This document shows positions 17,236 to 26,166 of a stretch of 64,000 nt of DNA, one piece after another. The notes under the pieces are model-generated. The model saw nothing but the letters and a program-made list of their open reading frames with translations, was not told the DNA's origin and made no database searches. Where the stretch lies: NCBI RefSeq assembly GCF_000337535.1, contig NZ_AOIP01000031.1:162943-226942 (forward strand). The letters are read 5' to 3'. The stretch comes from Natrialba aegyptia DSM 13077. Its GTDB lineage: Archaea; Halobacteriota; Halobacteria; Halobacteriales; Natrialbaceae. Made by a program: the position numbers and the translations under genes. Numbering within the stretch: the stretch's first letter is position 1; each line of letters begins with the position of its first letter.

Positions 17236-18900
17236 TTAGCCGACGAGCGTCGCCCTCGCACCGTGGTTCGAATCGGCAGTGATCGCAGCCGACGGTTCGG
17301 CGGGTTCGGTATCGGCTTCGGTCCCACCACCCCCGTCGTCCGCCGATTCCTCGATCACGTACCGCTGTCCCAGCATCGGGTCGAGCAGGCTATCGACCTC
17401 GCCGCGGTCGTCGCGGAGGACCGGCGCGTCGTCCGTGTTCGGCTCGTCCAGCCTGTTATCGATCGCACTGCCGAGATCGACCCCCATCGTCTCGGCTCGC
17501 GCGTCGTTCCTGGCTTCGAGTTCAGCCTCGTCGAACGCGGTGTCGTCGTTCGTCGCCACGATTTCGATGTTCTGGACGTTGTTCGAGTCCGATGTGCGGA
17601 AACTGTAGGCGTCGGGGAAGGCTTCCTGTACCGTTCGGTACTGGGCGCGATAGAACTCGGCGGCCGGTCCGTTCGGAGCCGAAATGACGTTCGCGTGGAA
17701 GCGGCCGTCGTCGGCCAGCCGATCCGAAACGAGTTCCATGAACTCGACGGTGGTCAGGTGGAAGGGGACCTGTTCTTTCTTGTAGGCGTCGAGGACGATC
17801 ACGTCGTAGGTTTCGTCGGTTCGCTGGAGGAACTGTCGCCCGTCGGTCGCGTGGACGTTGATATCGTCGGACTGCTCGGGGTCTTCGAGGCCGAAGTACT
17901 CCTCCGCGGCGTCGGTGACGGACGGATCGATTTCGACCACGTCGACCGTCGCGTTGTACTGGTCGGCGAAGTCCTGCGGCCCGGTGTAGCCGCCACCGCC
18001 GATGAACAGGACGCGGTCGACGTCCTCGATATCGTCGCTCATGAGCATCGGCAGGTGGAAGTACTTCGTGTAGGTGAAGACGTGTCGGTCCGGTTGGTCG
18101 AGATCGAGCGCGCTGTGTTGTGCGCCGTCGAGGTACATCGTCCGTTCGCCGCCGTTATCGATGACCTCGAGTTGTTGGTACGGCGTCTGGGTCTCGTAGA
18201 CGACCTCGCCCCGGTGGTCGATGTCGAAGAGGGCGGGGCCGCCGGCGGCAGCGCCGACGAGCGCGAGCGCGACGAGTACGCTGGCGGCGGTCGGCCTGCG
18301 CGGCAGTTCCGGAACGATGAGGATGAGTGCGGTGCCAACGAGCATGAGTCCGAACAGGAGACCGATCCCGTCGATGCTCAGTGCCGGAATGAAAACGAAC
18401 GTCGTCGCCCCCGAACCGACGATGCTGCCGATCGTGCCGAGGGCGTAGACGTGGCCGGAAGCTTCCCCGGTGCCCTCCTTCTTCGAGAGTTCAGCCGCGT
18501 AGGGGCTGATGAATCCGAGGAGGTAGGTCGGGGGGCCGAAGAGGACGATGACGGCCGGCAGGGACGCGTATCGCGCCGGGAGCGCGAGCGTCGAGGTGTA
18601 CGTGAGCAGAATGTCGCTCGCGAAGACGACGACGCCGACGTACGCCGCAGTCGCGAGCATGAGCCAACTCATCTGGCGGTTCGTCGCGACCGCCGCGCGC
18701 TTGCCGCCCTGCCAGTAGCCGAGGCTCAACGCGGCGAGCAAGACGGTCAGGATTCCACCAACCGTGTAGATGTGATTTCCGAACTCGGGCGCGAGCGTCC
18801 GCATGGCGAGCATCTCGAGACCCATGCTGGTGACGCCCGAGATGAAGACGGCGAGGTCGGGTTTGCTCGGCCGAACCGAGGCGAACGCGGGGACAGCCAT
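17236..18900 (-). CDS. Membrane-anchored spermidine synthase-like methyltransferase-fold protein
   Basis: A 554-residue fusion. Residues 1-225 form six or seven membrane helices. The following 260 residues are a spermidine synthase-like Rossmann domain with GGGGYTGPQDF (SAM/dcSAM loop), VDVVEIDPSV and VLDAYKKEQVPFHL. An acidic tail of about 70 residues ends the protein. Polyamine synthases are normally soluble; this membrane-fused type is common in archaea and bacteria and its substrate is unknown. It need not make spermidine. Confidence 0.87.
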   Translation of the reverse strand: MAVPAFASVRPSKPDLAVFISGVTSMGLEMLAMRTLAPEFGNHIYTVGGILTVLLAALSLGYWQGGKRAAVATNRQMSWLMLATAAYVGVVVFASDILLTYTSTLALPARYASLPAVIVLFGPPTYLLGFISPYAAELSKKEGTGEASGHVYALGTIGSIVGSGATTFVFIPALSIDGIGLLFGLMLVGTALILIVPELPRRPTAASVLVALALVGAAAGGPALFDIDHRGEVVYETQTPYQQLEVIDNGGERTMYLDGAQHSALDLDQPDRHVFTYTKYFHLPMLMSDDIEDVDRVLFIGGGGYTGPQDFADQYNATVDVVEIDPSVTDAAEEYFGLEDPEQSDDINVHATDGRQFLQRTDETYDVIVLDAYKKEQVPFHLTTVEFMELVSDRLADDGRFHANVISAPNGPAAEFYRAQYRTVQEAFPDAYSFRTSDSNNVQNIEIVATNDDTAFDEAELEARNDARAETMGVDLGSAIDNRLDEPNTDDAPVLRDDRGEVDSLLDPMLGQRYVIEESADDGGGGTEADTEPAEPSAAITADSNHGARATLVG

Positions 18901-19188
18901 TGCTGGGATTGTCGCGGTCGATCCGTGAGTACCTGTTGGCTTCGGCAGATCGATACGGCGGTCCAGTCGCTCGATTTCAGCGCCGATCGACCGCCCCGAT
19001 GCGATCGCTCACTCTCGCTCGTTTCGCTGGGAGCCGTCACCGGCGAGTTCAGACGCCCCACAAGTGAAACAGAAGTGATGTGTAAGTGCGCCCCTCCGTT
19101 GGTTCTGTTATCCGTCTCTACCTACTTAACACGAATTTCACGAATTCATACCAAAAAGGACTAACTAGTGTAGCCGTGTTGCATCGGT

Positions 19189-20529
19189 ATGACCAATTCG
19201 GGTGAACTGCCGCCGGTTGACGATCTCGATAACGTGATCCTCCTTTCGGCGGACTCACTGCGCGCCGACCGCGTGCACGCGACCCGCAACGGCGAGTCGC
19301 TCACACCGACGCTGGACGAACTCGCGGCCGAGGCGCTCGAGTTCGAACCCGGCATCGCGCCCGGTCCGTCGACGCGCGACACGATTCCGTCGATGCTCAC
19401 CGGGAAGTATCCGTCCCAGTTCGACGAATACGGGTTGCCAACGGGCGGTTCACCGACGACGATCGCGGAGGAACTGTCGGACCGCGGCTTTGCGACCGCC
19501 GGACTCAGCCAGAACAACTTCACGGGGCGACGGTACAATATCGACCGCGGGTTCGATTACTTCGACGACGTGAGTGCGGAAGCACGAAAGGAAAACGACA
19601 GCGGCGCGTGGCGGCTATACGTCCGTGATCTGATCGAAGACACGCCGCTCATGGAGGCCGCTTCGCACGCGAACAATCTCGCGATGGAACACCTCGGAAA
19701 AAGTCTCTTTCACAGGGACGACGGCGCTGACGTCATCACCGATAGAGCGCTCGATTGGATGAGGGAAACGGACGGCAAACGGTTCCTGTGGGTCCATTAT
19801 ATGGACACCCATCATCCGTACCTCTCGCCGGAACGGATCCAGAAACGGTACGGACGCGTCTTTCCGCCGAAGAAGATCAAACAACTCTCGCAGAAAACAC
19901 GGAGTGCGCAGGACGAAATCACCGACGCGGACGTACCCGATATGGAGTACGTCTACGACTGCTCGGTCCGCTACGTCGACGAGCAAATCGGCCGTCTTTT
20001 CGACCACCTTCGTTCGGAAGGCGAGTTCGAGAACTCGCTTATCATCGTCACCGGCGATCACGGCGAAGGGTTCGGCGAGTTCGGGAAATTCGGTCACGCT
20101 CACGAACTGTGGGACACGCTCGTTGCTGTCCCACTCATCGTCCGTCACCCCCACGGACCGACCCGAACCGTCGATGGCCAAGCACCACTTCGGCTACTGA
20201 AAGAATCTATCGTGGACGGAAGCGGACTGTTCGAACTTTCGGACGGGGGTGTCGACTACGTCTACACGGAAGTGCCGAATTACCGGGAAGATATCAAGGG
20301 CGTCCGCGGAACGGAGTACAAGTTGATCGATACCGGGGACGAGCGGATCGCGACTCGGATCACCGACGGCGACGAAGAGGTGATTCCCGTCTCGGAAATA
20401 CCCGAGTCGAAACGCGAGCAGTTAGCCGCGGAATTGGATCGCGAGTTCGAATCCGTCCAGGTCGCGTCGGACGTTGAACGGCGCGAGTTCAAGAAGGACC
20501 TGGCCGCGTTAGGCTATCTCGACGAGTGA
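19189..20529 (+). CDS. Sulfatase/alkaline phosphatase superfamily hydrolase
   Basis: A 446-residue sulfatase-fold protein with metal-binding LLSADSLRADR near the N-terminus, MDTHHPY, and the C-terminal VTGDHGEGFGEFGKFGHAHELWD. The position of the formylglycine motif reads GPSTRDTIPSMLTG, with no Cys-x-Pro-x-Arg. The nucleophile would then be an unmodified Ser or Thr, as in related phosphodiesterases or phosphoglycerol transferases. No signal peptide is visible. It stands alone after a 288-base divergent region. Confidence 0.87.
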   Translation: MTNSGELPPVDDLDNVILLSADSLRADRVHATRNGESLTPTLDELAAEALEFEPGIAPGPSTRDTIPSMLTGKYPSQFDEYGLPTGGSPTTIAEELSDRGFATAGLSQNNFTGRRYNIDRGFDYFDDVSAEARKENDSGAWRLYVRDLIEDTPLMEAASHANNLAMEHLGKSLFHRDDGADVITDRALDWMRETDGKRFLWVHYMDTHHPYLSPERIQKRYGRVFPPKKIKQLSQKTRSAQDEITDADVPDMEYVYDCSVRYVDEQIGRLFDHLRSEGEFENSLIIVTGDHGEGFGEFGKFGHAHELWDTLVAVPLIVRHPHGPTRTVDGQAPLRLLKESIVDGSGLFELSDGGVDYVYTEVPNYREDIKGVRGTEYKLIDTGDERIATRITDGDEEVIPVSEIPESKREQLAAELDREFESVQVASDVERREFKKDLAALGYLDE

Positions 20530-20727
20530 GACGATCTGTTGTACCGATTTCTCGGCGAATCCGCAGGATGGGTCGCGGGTGCGCCGGCACTGACTTCCAG
20601 CGATTCGTCTGAGGCGACGCTCGTCGCTGCATTCAGTACTCTTGTCGTACTCGTACTGCTGTTCTCTCGAGATGAACCAATTTCGGGCATCGCTTCGACT
20701 GTCGGCAGCAGACGGACGGGTTGCAGC

Positions 20728-20961
20728 CTACGGGCGCGTCATCACGTGCGTGAGAACGAACAGTCCGACCGCGACGACGGCAACAGTAGTGAGACTGAAC
20801 TCGATCATCCCGACCGCGTCTGCACCCCAGACGAGCCACCAGGCGAACAGACCCGAGAGGACGGCGTTCAACACAACGAGCAGGCGCGGATCGCCGCTCG
20901 AGGATTTGAGTCCGTCGCGGAATCCGTCACGCCTGTTCTCCGAGTCGGGATCGCTACCCAT
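20728..20961 (-). CDS. Small two-helix membrane protein
   Basis: From ATG 20961 this is a 77-residue protein with an acidic N-terminus (GSDPDSENRRDG) and two hydrophobic helices (LLVVLNAVLSGLFAWWLVW and FSLTTVAVVAVGLFVLTHV). An in-frame start seven codons upstream is possible. I recognise no characterised family; the pattern is common among small haloarchaeal membrane proteins. Confidence 0.6.
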   Translation of the reverse strand: MGSDPDSENRRDGFRDGLKSSSGDPRLLVVLNAVLSGLFAWWLVWGADAVGMIEFSLTTVAVVAVGLFVLTHVMTRP

Positions 20962-21059
20962 AGCGCGATAGGGGGACGACACTCACTTAGCCGTTTCCGT
21001 GCCGACGATTCGGATTCGGGTCCGAGTCCGGGTCCGCCGCGTTCGGACGGGGTGTCCGA

Positions 21060-21713
21060 TCACTGACTTCGCCGACGGTCGGTGGCCTGTTGAATCGCAA
21101 GCGGGTGGTCGGCACACGCAACGGTGGTCAGGACGAACAGGGCCGTGACGATGGTGCCGAGAGCGAGTCCGGAGATCGGGAGGAAGCCGAACGCGGCCGC
21201 AAGTAACAGGCCAACGCTCGCCGTCGCGGTGGCGACGTAGTACGTTTCGTCAGTTATGGCCGGACTGCCGAAACGACCGAGCAGCGATTGGTCGGTTTCG
21301 TCATCGGCAGCCATCGGATCGGGTGTCGTGACTTCGAGGTACGGTCTGAATATCTCGAGGTGGTCCCCGGGGCTGACGATACCGCGTGACTTGTTGTAGT
21401 CGATAACGCCGGCCTTATCGAGTTTCGGCAGGTGCGACTGGTAAAGCGGGATGTAGACCCGTTGGCGCTGTGTCGAGGACAGTTTGGCAACCGTTGTCTC
21501 GTGCTCGCGAGCGGCGACGTGCTCCGCAAGATTCCCCATCTTGACGGATCCGTTCGCAGCGAGCATATACCGAATCGCCTCGCGTCTTCGCGAGGTTTGA
21601 AGGATATGAAAGACATCGTCATCGGAGAGTGTCGTCGATTCGTCGCGCGAGCGGTCGCTCGCTGATGCATTCGCTGTGGCCGCGGAGGGGGTCGGGCGGT
21701 CGGTGGTGCTCAT
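21060..21713 (-). CDS. DUF7344-type winged-helix protein with C-terminal membrane helices
   Basis: A 217-residue protein typical of the haloarchaeal DUF7344 group. Residues about 30-110 form a winged helix (DDDVFHILQTSRRREAIRYM, then LYQSHLPKLDKAGVIDYN), followed by a linker and two membrane helices near the C-terminus. Such proteins are putative membrane-linked transcription regulators. ATG 21713 is preferred over the GTG at 21722. A perfect 7-bp dyad lies immediately upstream and a TATA-like element (GATATACAA on this strand) about 45 bases upstream. Confidence 0.85.
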   Translation of the reverse strand: MSTTDRPTPSAATANASASDRSRDESTTLSDDDVFHILQTSRRREAIRYMLAANGSVKMGNLAEHVAAREHETTVAKLSSTQRQRVYIPLYQSHLPKLDKAGVIDYNKSRGIVSPGDHLEIFRPYLEVTTPDPMAADDETDQSLLGRFGSPAITDETYYVATATASVGLLLAAAFGFLPISGLALGTIVTALFVLTTVACADHPLAIQQATDRRRSQ

Positions 21714-21718
21714 ACTAC

Positions 21719-21734
21719 TCACTCAGGTGAGTGA
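21719..21734 (-). promoter_or_regulatory. Palindrome at the DUF7344 gene start, candidate operator
   Basis: TCACTCA and TGAGTGA form a perfect inverted repeat around two central bases, ending six bases before the ATG at 21713. The position, between the likely box A and the start codon of a winged-helix gene, fits an autoregulatory operator. Confidence 0.45.
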
Positions 21735-21983
21735 ACTACGCCCTCCTAAACGTTATTGTATATCGTGTCGGCATAAACAGTAAAATAGCCATTACGTTTC
21801 AATTCGGGAACTGTCTCCATTAAGCACTCATTAGGCAGTTAGTAGCCTTTTACCGGATGATCTCGGCATCTAATAACCACATAATAGCGTTCTAATACGC
21901 CACTATATATCGCGCAAAATATTACATTCGTCATAAAATGAAAGTCAGTTTCTGGAGTCTTTCTGCTCTCTCTAGGAGATCGG

Positions 21984-23261
21984 CTATTCCCGCCTGAAAA
22001 CGGTTTCTTCGCCGGGTTCTACTGGAAACGAGTTCGTGGGCGCGAATGCGTCACGGTCCCACTCGGTCTCGGTGACGAGACCGTCCGTTAGCCGCGCGCG
22101 CAGTCGCGACTCGACGCCGTCGATTTCAGTGTCGAAATCGTTGTGCTCACCGGTATCGTCGCGCGCCGTCGCGATAACCACGAGTTCGGTCCGCCGGTCG
22201 CCGAACTCGTCGTGCCACTCGAGGTCGGGACGGTTAGAACGGTAGAGGTCGCGTTCGAGTGCCGGAAGGGTGGCGACCCAGGGGCCGGTTGCAGTCAGCC
22301 GAACGGACGGGCCGGCCTGGGAGAGTGAGAGTTGCATGTCAGTGCCGGCGACCCAGGCGGTGCCTTTGGAGCGAACGACAGCGGCGGGCAGATCGCGGAG
22401 GATGTCGGCGAATCGGTCGGGGTGGAAGGGCCGGCGTGCGCGGAAGACGAACGAGTCGACGCCGTAGGCTTCGGATGGATGGCGATGGGTGTGGTCGGCC
22501 TCATGGTCGTGATCGGAGTTCTGATCGGACGGTTGACCCTGTCCTCGATCCTGGTCCCGACGGCCCCGACTCTGCTGTGCATCAGTTGCCGGATCGAATC
22601 GGTCCACGCCGAGCACTCGATCGGGATCGACCGCGCTGAACTCGGTGTGAATCGTCTCGGCGGTCGGCCGAAGCGCATCGAGGAGCGCATCCGTTTCGGC
22701 GAGTTCAGCCGGTTCACAGCGGTCGGTCTTGTTGCAAAGAATCAGGTCGGCGGCCTCGAGTTGCTCGATCAGGAGGTCCGAGAGCGGGCGATCGGATTCT
22801 GCGGCCGGATCGGTCCGGCGTTCCGGTACCGCTTCCCCCGCGAAGGTGTCGATGAACAGCGGCGTATCGAGGACGGTAACGATCGCATCGACGTCGTAGC
22901 GAGCGGCGACGCGCGAGGTCGTGGTAAAGAGGCGAGCAACGGGTTCCGGCTCGGAGATGCCGGAGGACTCGACGACGAGGTGATCGAACTCGTAGGAACG
23001 GGCCAGCCGGACGACGGCGGTTTCGAGGTCGTCTTGCAGTTCACAGCAGAGACAGCCGTTCGAGAGTTCGGCGATGCCGTCGTCGACGTCGAGTTCGGAT
23101 CCCTCGGCGACGAGTTCGGCGTCGACGTTCACCTCGCCCATATCGTTGATCAGGACGGCGAGATCGCGGCCGTCGGCGTGTTGGAGCAGGTGATTGAGCA
23201 GCGTCGTCTTGCCGGCTCCGAGGCTGCCGGCGAGAATCGTGACGGGAATCGTCGCGGTCAT
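21984..23261 (-). CDS. CobW/COG0523 family metal-chaperone GTPase
   Basis: A 425-residue COG0523 GTPase with Walker A GSLGAGKT (12-19), the metal-binding CxCC (Cys70, Cys72, Cys73 in NGCLCCEL), VVESSGISEP and the base-specificity NKTD near 177. Residues about 245-262 form a His/Asp-rich insert (DHDHEADHTHRH) before the C-terminal CobW_C domain, which suggests Zn2+, Co2+ or Ni2+ binding. Family members insert or deliver metals. It is divergent from the secreted beta-repeat protein, with 135 bases between starts. Confidence 0.92.
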   Translation of the reverse strand: MTATIPVTILAGSLGAGKTTLLNHLLQHADGRDLAVLINDMGEVNVDAELVAEGSELDVDDGIAELSNGCLCCELQDDLETAVVRLARSYEFDHLVVESSGISEPEPVARLFTTTSRVAARYDVDAIVTVLDTPLFIDTFAGEAVPERRTDPAAESDRPLSDLLIEQLEAADLILCNKTDRCEPAELAETDALLDALRPTAETIHTEFSAVDPDRVLGVDRFDPATDAQQSRGRRDQDRGQGQPSDQNSDHDHEADHTHRHPSEAYGVDSFVFRARRPFHPDRFADILRDLPAAVVRSKGTAWVAGTDMQLSLSQAGPSVRLTATGPWVATLPALERDLYRSNRPDLEWHDEFGDRRTELVVIATARDDTGEHNDFDTEIDGVESRLRARLTDGLVTETEWDRDAFAPTNSFPVEPGEETVFRRE

Positions 23262-23396
23262 ATCGAAAGTGAGTGTCTTGCACGGATTAAGCCTCGTCGC
23301 CTCGGGCCGTCTTTGACCGTGAAAGTCTGCGAATAGATCGTTTTCGGTGAAAGTAATGATAACCTACTTGTATGTGAAGAATCAAATCGAGCCTGT

Positions 23397-25424
23397 ATGC
23401 AACAACGTCCCCGCCGCGCAGTTCTTGGTGGAATCGGTGCGACGATGATTACTGCCCTCTCCGGTTCGACCGTTGCGACGACGGAGTCCGAACGCACGCC
23501 CGTTGCCTCCACGACGACCGAGTCGTCGTTCGACGACGTGCTCGCGTACCTTCCAGCAGCGGTCGCGGACGACTCGATGGTCGTAACCGCGGTCGACTAC
23601 GACCGCCTGCTCGAGGCCGACCAGCCCCACGATCCCCGTCCGTCTATTGGCTCGCTCGATATCGATGCGGAGTCGGTCTCAAAGAGCGCCTTCGTGACCT
23701 CCTACACCGACGAGTTCTCCCAGCCGCTCAGGGTCCTCGTCACCGATAGTGAACTCGAAGCCGAGACCGAGACCCGCGAGAGCGACGCCGGTATTGAGTA
23801 CGAGTTCACCGCACACGACAGCCGGGAAGAGACCGTCGTCGGAACGGACGGCGACGTTCTCGTCGTCGCAACGGACGCCGAGACAGTCGACGCGGCGTTC
23901 GACGCGAAGGCGGGCGAGGGAGATCGACTTCTCGAATCGGCGTCGACGGTCGAGGACGGATTGACGGTCTTCGACGGCAGCGACGCACGAACCGTTCAGG
24001 TCGGCGACGAGCAAATGGCGCCACGCGATGTCGAGGACGCAGCCGTTGAGTACGTCGTCCGCGCACAGACCGTTCTCGATCGAGACACGATGGAAGTCTC
24101 GATTGGCATCCAGTTCGAGGACGAGTCGGCTGTTACCGACGAACTGATCGAAACCCTCGAAGCGGAGTTCGCCTACACTGCAACGGCGGACGAACCCGCG
24201 GTCGAGGTTGATGGGGCGTTCGTCAGCACCACGGTCGAACGCGACCTCGCCGCCGAACGAGCCGTTCGGGAACACGACAGTCCCGGTAGCCTTCACGTCG
24301 ACCGTGAGATAGATCTCGACGACGAGTACCTCGAGATCGAACTCCTCCGCGGCGATCCGACGCCGATCGAGGACGTTACCTTCGAGGTCGACGGTGAAGA
24401 GTACGACCGCGACATCTGGACCAACGGCCACGGCAAACTCGAGGCCGGCGATACGATCGTCATGGACATGGACGACGTCGAACCGAACCTGTCGATCAGC
24501 CTCAGTCACGATCACGCCCTCGGCAGTTCCTCGAGCGGAACGTCGATCCTCTCTCACTTCCGTTTCGAGTCCGAGTTCGACGTCGATACCGGCGAACTCG
24601 TCGTCACGTACGACGACGACTTCCCGCTCGACGGCGATCGAGTTCACCTCGCGGTTTACGAGGACCGGCCGTATTACCGGCCCGACGAGGAGGCACCTGA
24701 ACCGCGAACGTCCGCCCAGCCGTGGACGGGTGAGACGCTGTCCGAAGGAGACAGAGCGACGCTCGACGGTGTCGAATCCGGTGATACGGTCCTCGTCGGC
24801 TGGGACGGTACCGCGTACGACGACAGCATCAGCCGAGTGCAGGCTCGTCCTCCGGGACACGTCTCCTTCGAGTACGACTACGACAGCGAGCGGCTCGAGG
24901 CGGTTCTCGAGTTCGACAGTCGCCGACCCGCCTCGGAGACGGATGAAGCCGAGGCGAGCGACATCGAGCGATCGGCGTCGGAGTACGAACTCCTGATCGA
25001 CGGCGAGCCCGCCGACACGCAGTGGACGGACGAGTTCGAGACGGTCAGTTCGGGTGCCACGATCGAACTCACGGACGTGCCGATCGGTGTGGATGTCGAG
25101 GCCGTCTGGGCCGCCACGGAGACACAAATCGGCTGGACCCAGCCGCAGCCGTCGGTCGAACTCGAGTACGATGCTGGGACGATCGAACACGTCGGCGGCG
25201 ACGAACTGTCCGCCGCCGAACTGACGGCTGAGGTCTGGACGGACGAGGACAGATTTGAAATCGAACTCGGCGACGAGATCGACGGCGATTTCGAGGAGGG
25301 AGAAACGTTCACGGTCGACGCCGGTACCGAAGCCGATAGCGACGACGAGCTCGGCGAGGTCTACCACGTGTCGATTCGCTATGCCGGCGAGTATCAGGTT
25401 GGATACGCGTATCCGAACCGATAA
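23397..25424 (+). CDS. Tat-exported protein with tandem beta-sandwich repeats
   Basis: A 675-residue acidic protein of unknown function. The N-terminus RPRRAVLGGIGATMITALSG is a twin-arginine signal without a lipobox Cys. Residues about 40-300 form one domain. After residue 305 there are about four related units, each with a WT/W-G turn followed by a GD or SG-(A/D)-T segment (for example LEAGDTIVMDMD, LSEGDRATLDGVESGDT and VSSGATIELTDV). This repeat style is common in haloarchaeal surface and pilin-associated proteins. It probably acts at the cell surface. Confidence 0.8.
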   Translation: MQQRPRRAVLGGIGATMITALSGSTVATTESERTPVASTTTESSFDDVLAYLPAAVADDSMVVTAVDYDRLLEADQPHDPRPSIGSLDIDAESVSKSAFVTSYTDEFSQPLRVLVTDSELEAETETRESDAGIEYEFTAHDSREETVVGTDGDVLVVATDAETVDAAFDAKAGEGDRLLESASTVEDGLTVFDGSDARTVQVGDEQMAPRDVEDAAVEYVVRAQTVLDRDTMEVSIGIQFEDESAVTDELIETLEAEFAYTATADEPAVEVDGAFVSTTVERDLAAERAVREHDSPGSLHVDREIDLDDEYLEIELLRGDPTPIEDVTFEVDGEEYDRDIWTNGHGKLEAGDTIVMDMDDVEPNLSISLSHDHALGSSSSGTSILSHFRFESEFDVDTGELVVTYDDDFPLDGDRVHLAVYEDRPYYRPDEEAPEPRTSAQPWTGETLSEGDRATLDGVESGDTVLVGWDGTAYDDSISRVQARPPGHVSFEYDYDSERLEAVLEFDSRRPASETDEAEASDIERSASEYELLIDGEPADTQWTDEFETVSSGATIELTDVPIGVDVEAVWAATETQIGWTQPQPSVELEYDAGTIEHVGGDELSAAELTAEVWTDEDRFEIELGDEIDGDFEEGETFTVDAGTEADSDDELGEVYHVSIRYAGEYQVGYAYPNR

Positions 25425-25742
25425 TCGATCGTTTCGCTCTCTGGTCTTCGCTCTTCGTCGCTCTCCGTTCTTCACGCGACCGCCGGCGCGCTGGTCTCTG
25501 CGACCAGAGCGTCATCAGCGTCCTGCCCTCGAACGCGCCGGTGATCGAAGCTGTAGTCGCTAACGGGGGCAGTGGACGCGCGATCGCGCGACAGGTATTC
25601 GGTGTGTAACCTGGGTGCGACTATAGCGCGCATGTTTCTGTTCTGTTCTGTTTAGGCGCGGCGGCTGCCACCGAATAACGCCGCAGGCGAGGGCGGCGAA
25701 AGGGTGATACCTTTTAGTCTCCGGCCTCGAGTATGACCGACG
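25425..25742. other. Gene-free gap before the 98-aa gene
   Basis: This 318-base gap shows no coding signal. It carries a (TTCTG)n tract at 25634-25653 and a CCTTTTAGTC element about 30 bases before the next ATG that can serve as box A. Confidence 0.5.
25634..25653 (+). repeat. (TTCTG)n pentamer tract
   Basis: A run of three TTCTG-type units within a T-rich stretch, about 90 bases upstream of the 98-aa gene. A longer tract of the same unit in the same relation to a start codon lies upstream of the YchF-like gene (34271-34302). Confidence 0.7.
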
Positions 25743-26039
25743 ATGACACTTGCCGATCGAATCGCGTCGTACCAGGCAACGCTCGAGGAGTGGCTTCGCG
25801 GGCTCTTTCACGGACTGTTCACGCATCCGGCCTACGAGAAGATCGAGCAGGAGGCCGAGGACACGGAGGATGCGTTCATGTTGGCGTGTTTCCCCGACGC
25901 CTTCGGCATCCCGAGTCCGGTCTCGTACTACACCGCTGAACTCCTCCCGTACCTGGAAGACGAGTTCAGCGCGTGGGAGCGTCGGATGTGGGATCGGCAG
26001 TCGGTTATCGAACGAAAGGGACACCAGTATCACTTCTGA
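25743..26039 (+). CDS. Conserved-looking haloarchaeal protein of unknown function (98 aa)
   Basis: A 98-residue soluble, acidic, Trp/Tyr-rich helical protein (ATLEEWLRGLFHG, then AWERRMWDRQSVIERKG). No membrane segment, metal motif or signal peptide is visible. Codon use matches the genome. It precedes the ArsA-type ATPase by 127 bases on the same strand, so the two may be related in function, but no direct evidence links them. Confidence 0.75.
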   Translation: MTLADRIASYQATLEEWLRGLFHGLFTHPAYEKIEQEAEDTEDAFMLACFPDAFGIPSPVSYYTAELLPYLEDEFSAWERRMWDRQSVIERKGHQYHF

Positions 26040-26166
26040 GAGCAGACAACGCAATGCATTCCACGACGGTGATTCCACGTCCGCGCCCGCATTCGCGTTC
26101 ACTGGTAGCGCCGACGCTGCCCCGTGGGACGACCCTGCTGATTGATGTGGTGATTCGATTCAACCG

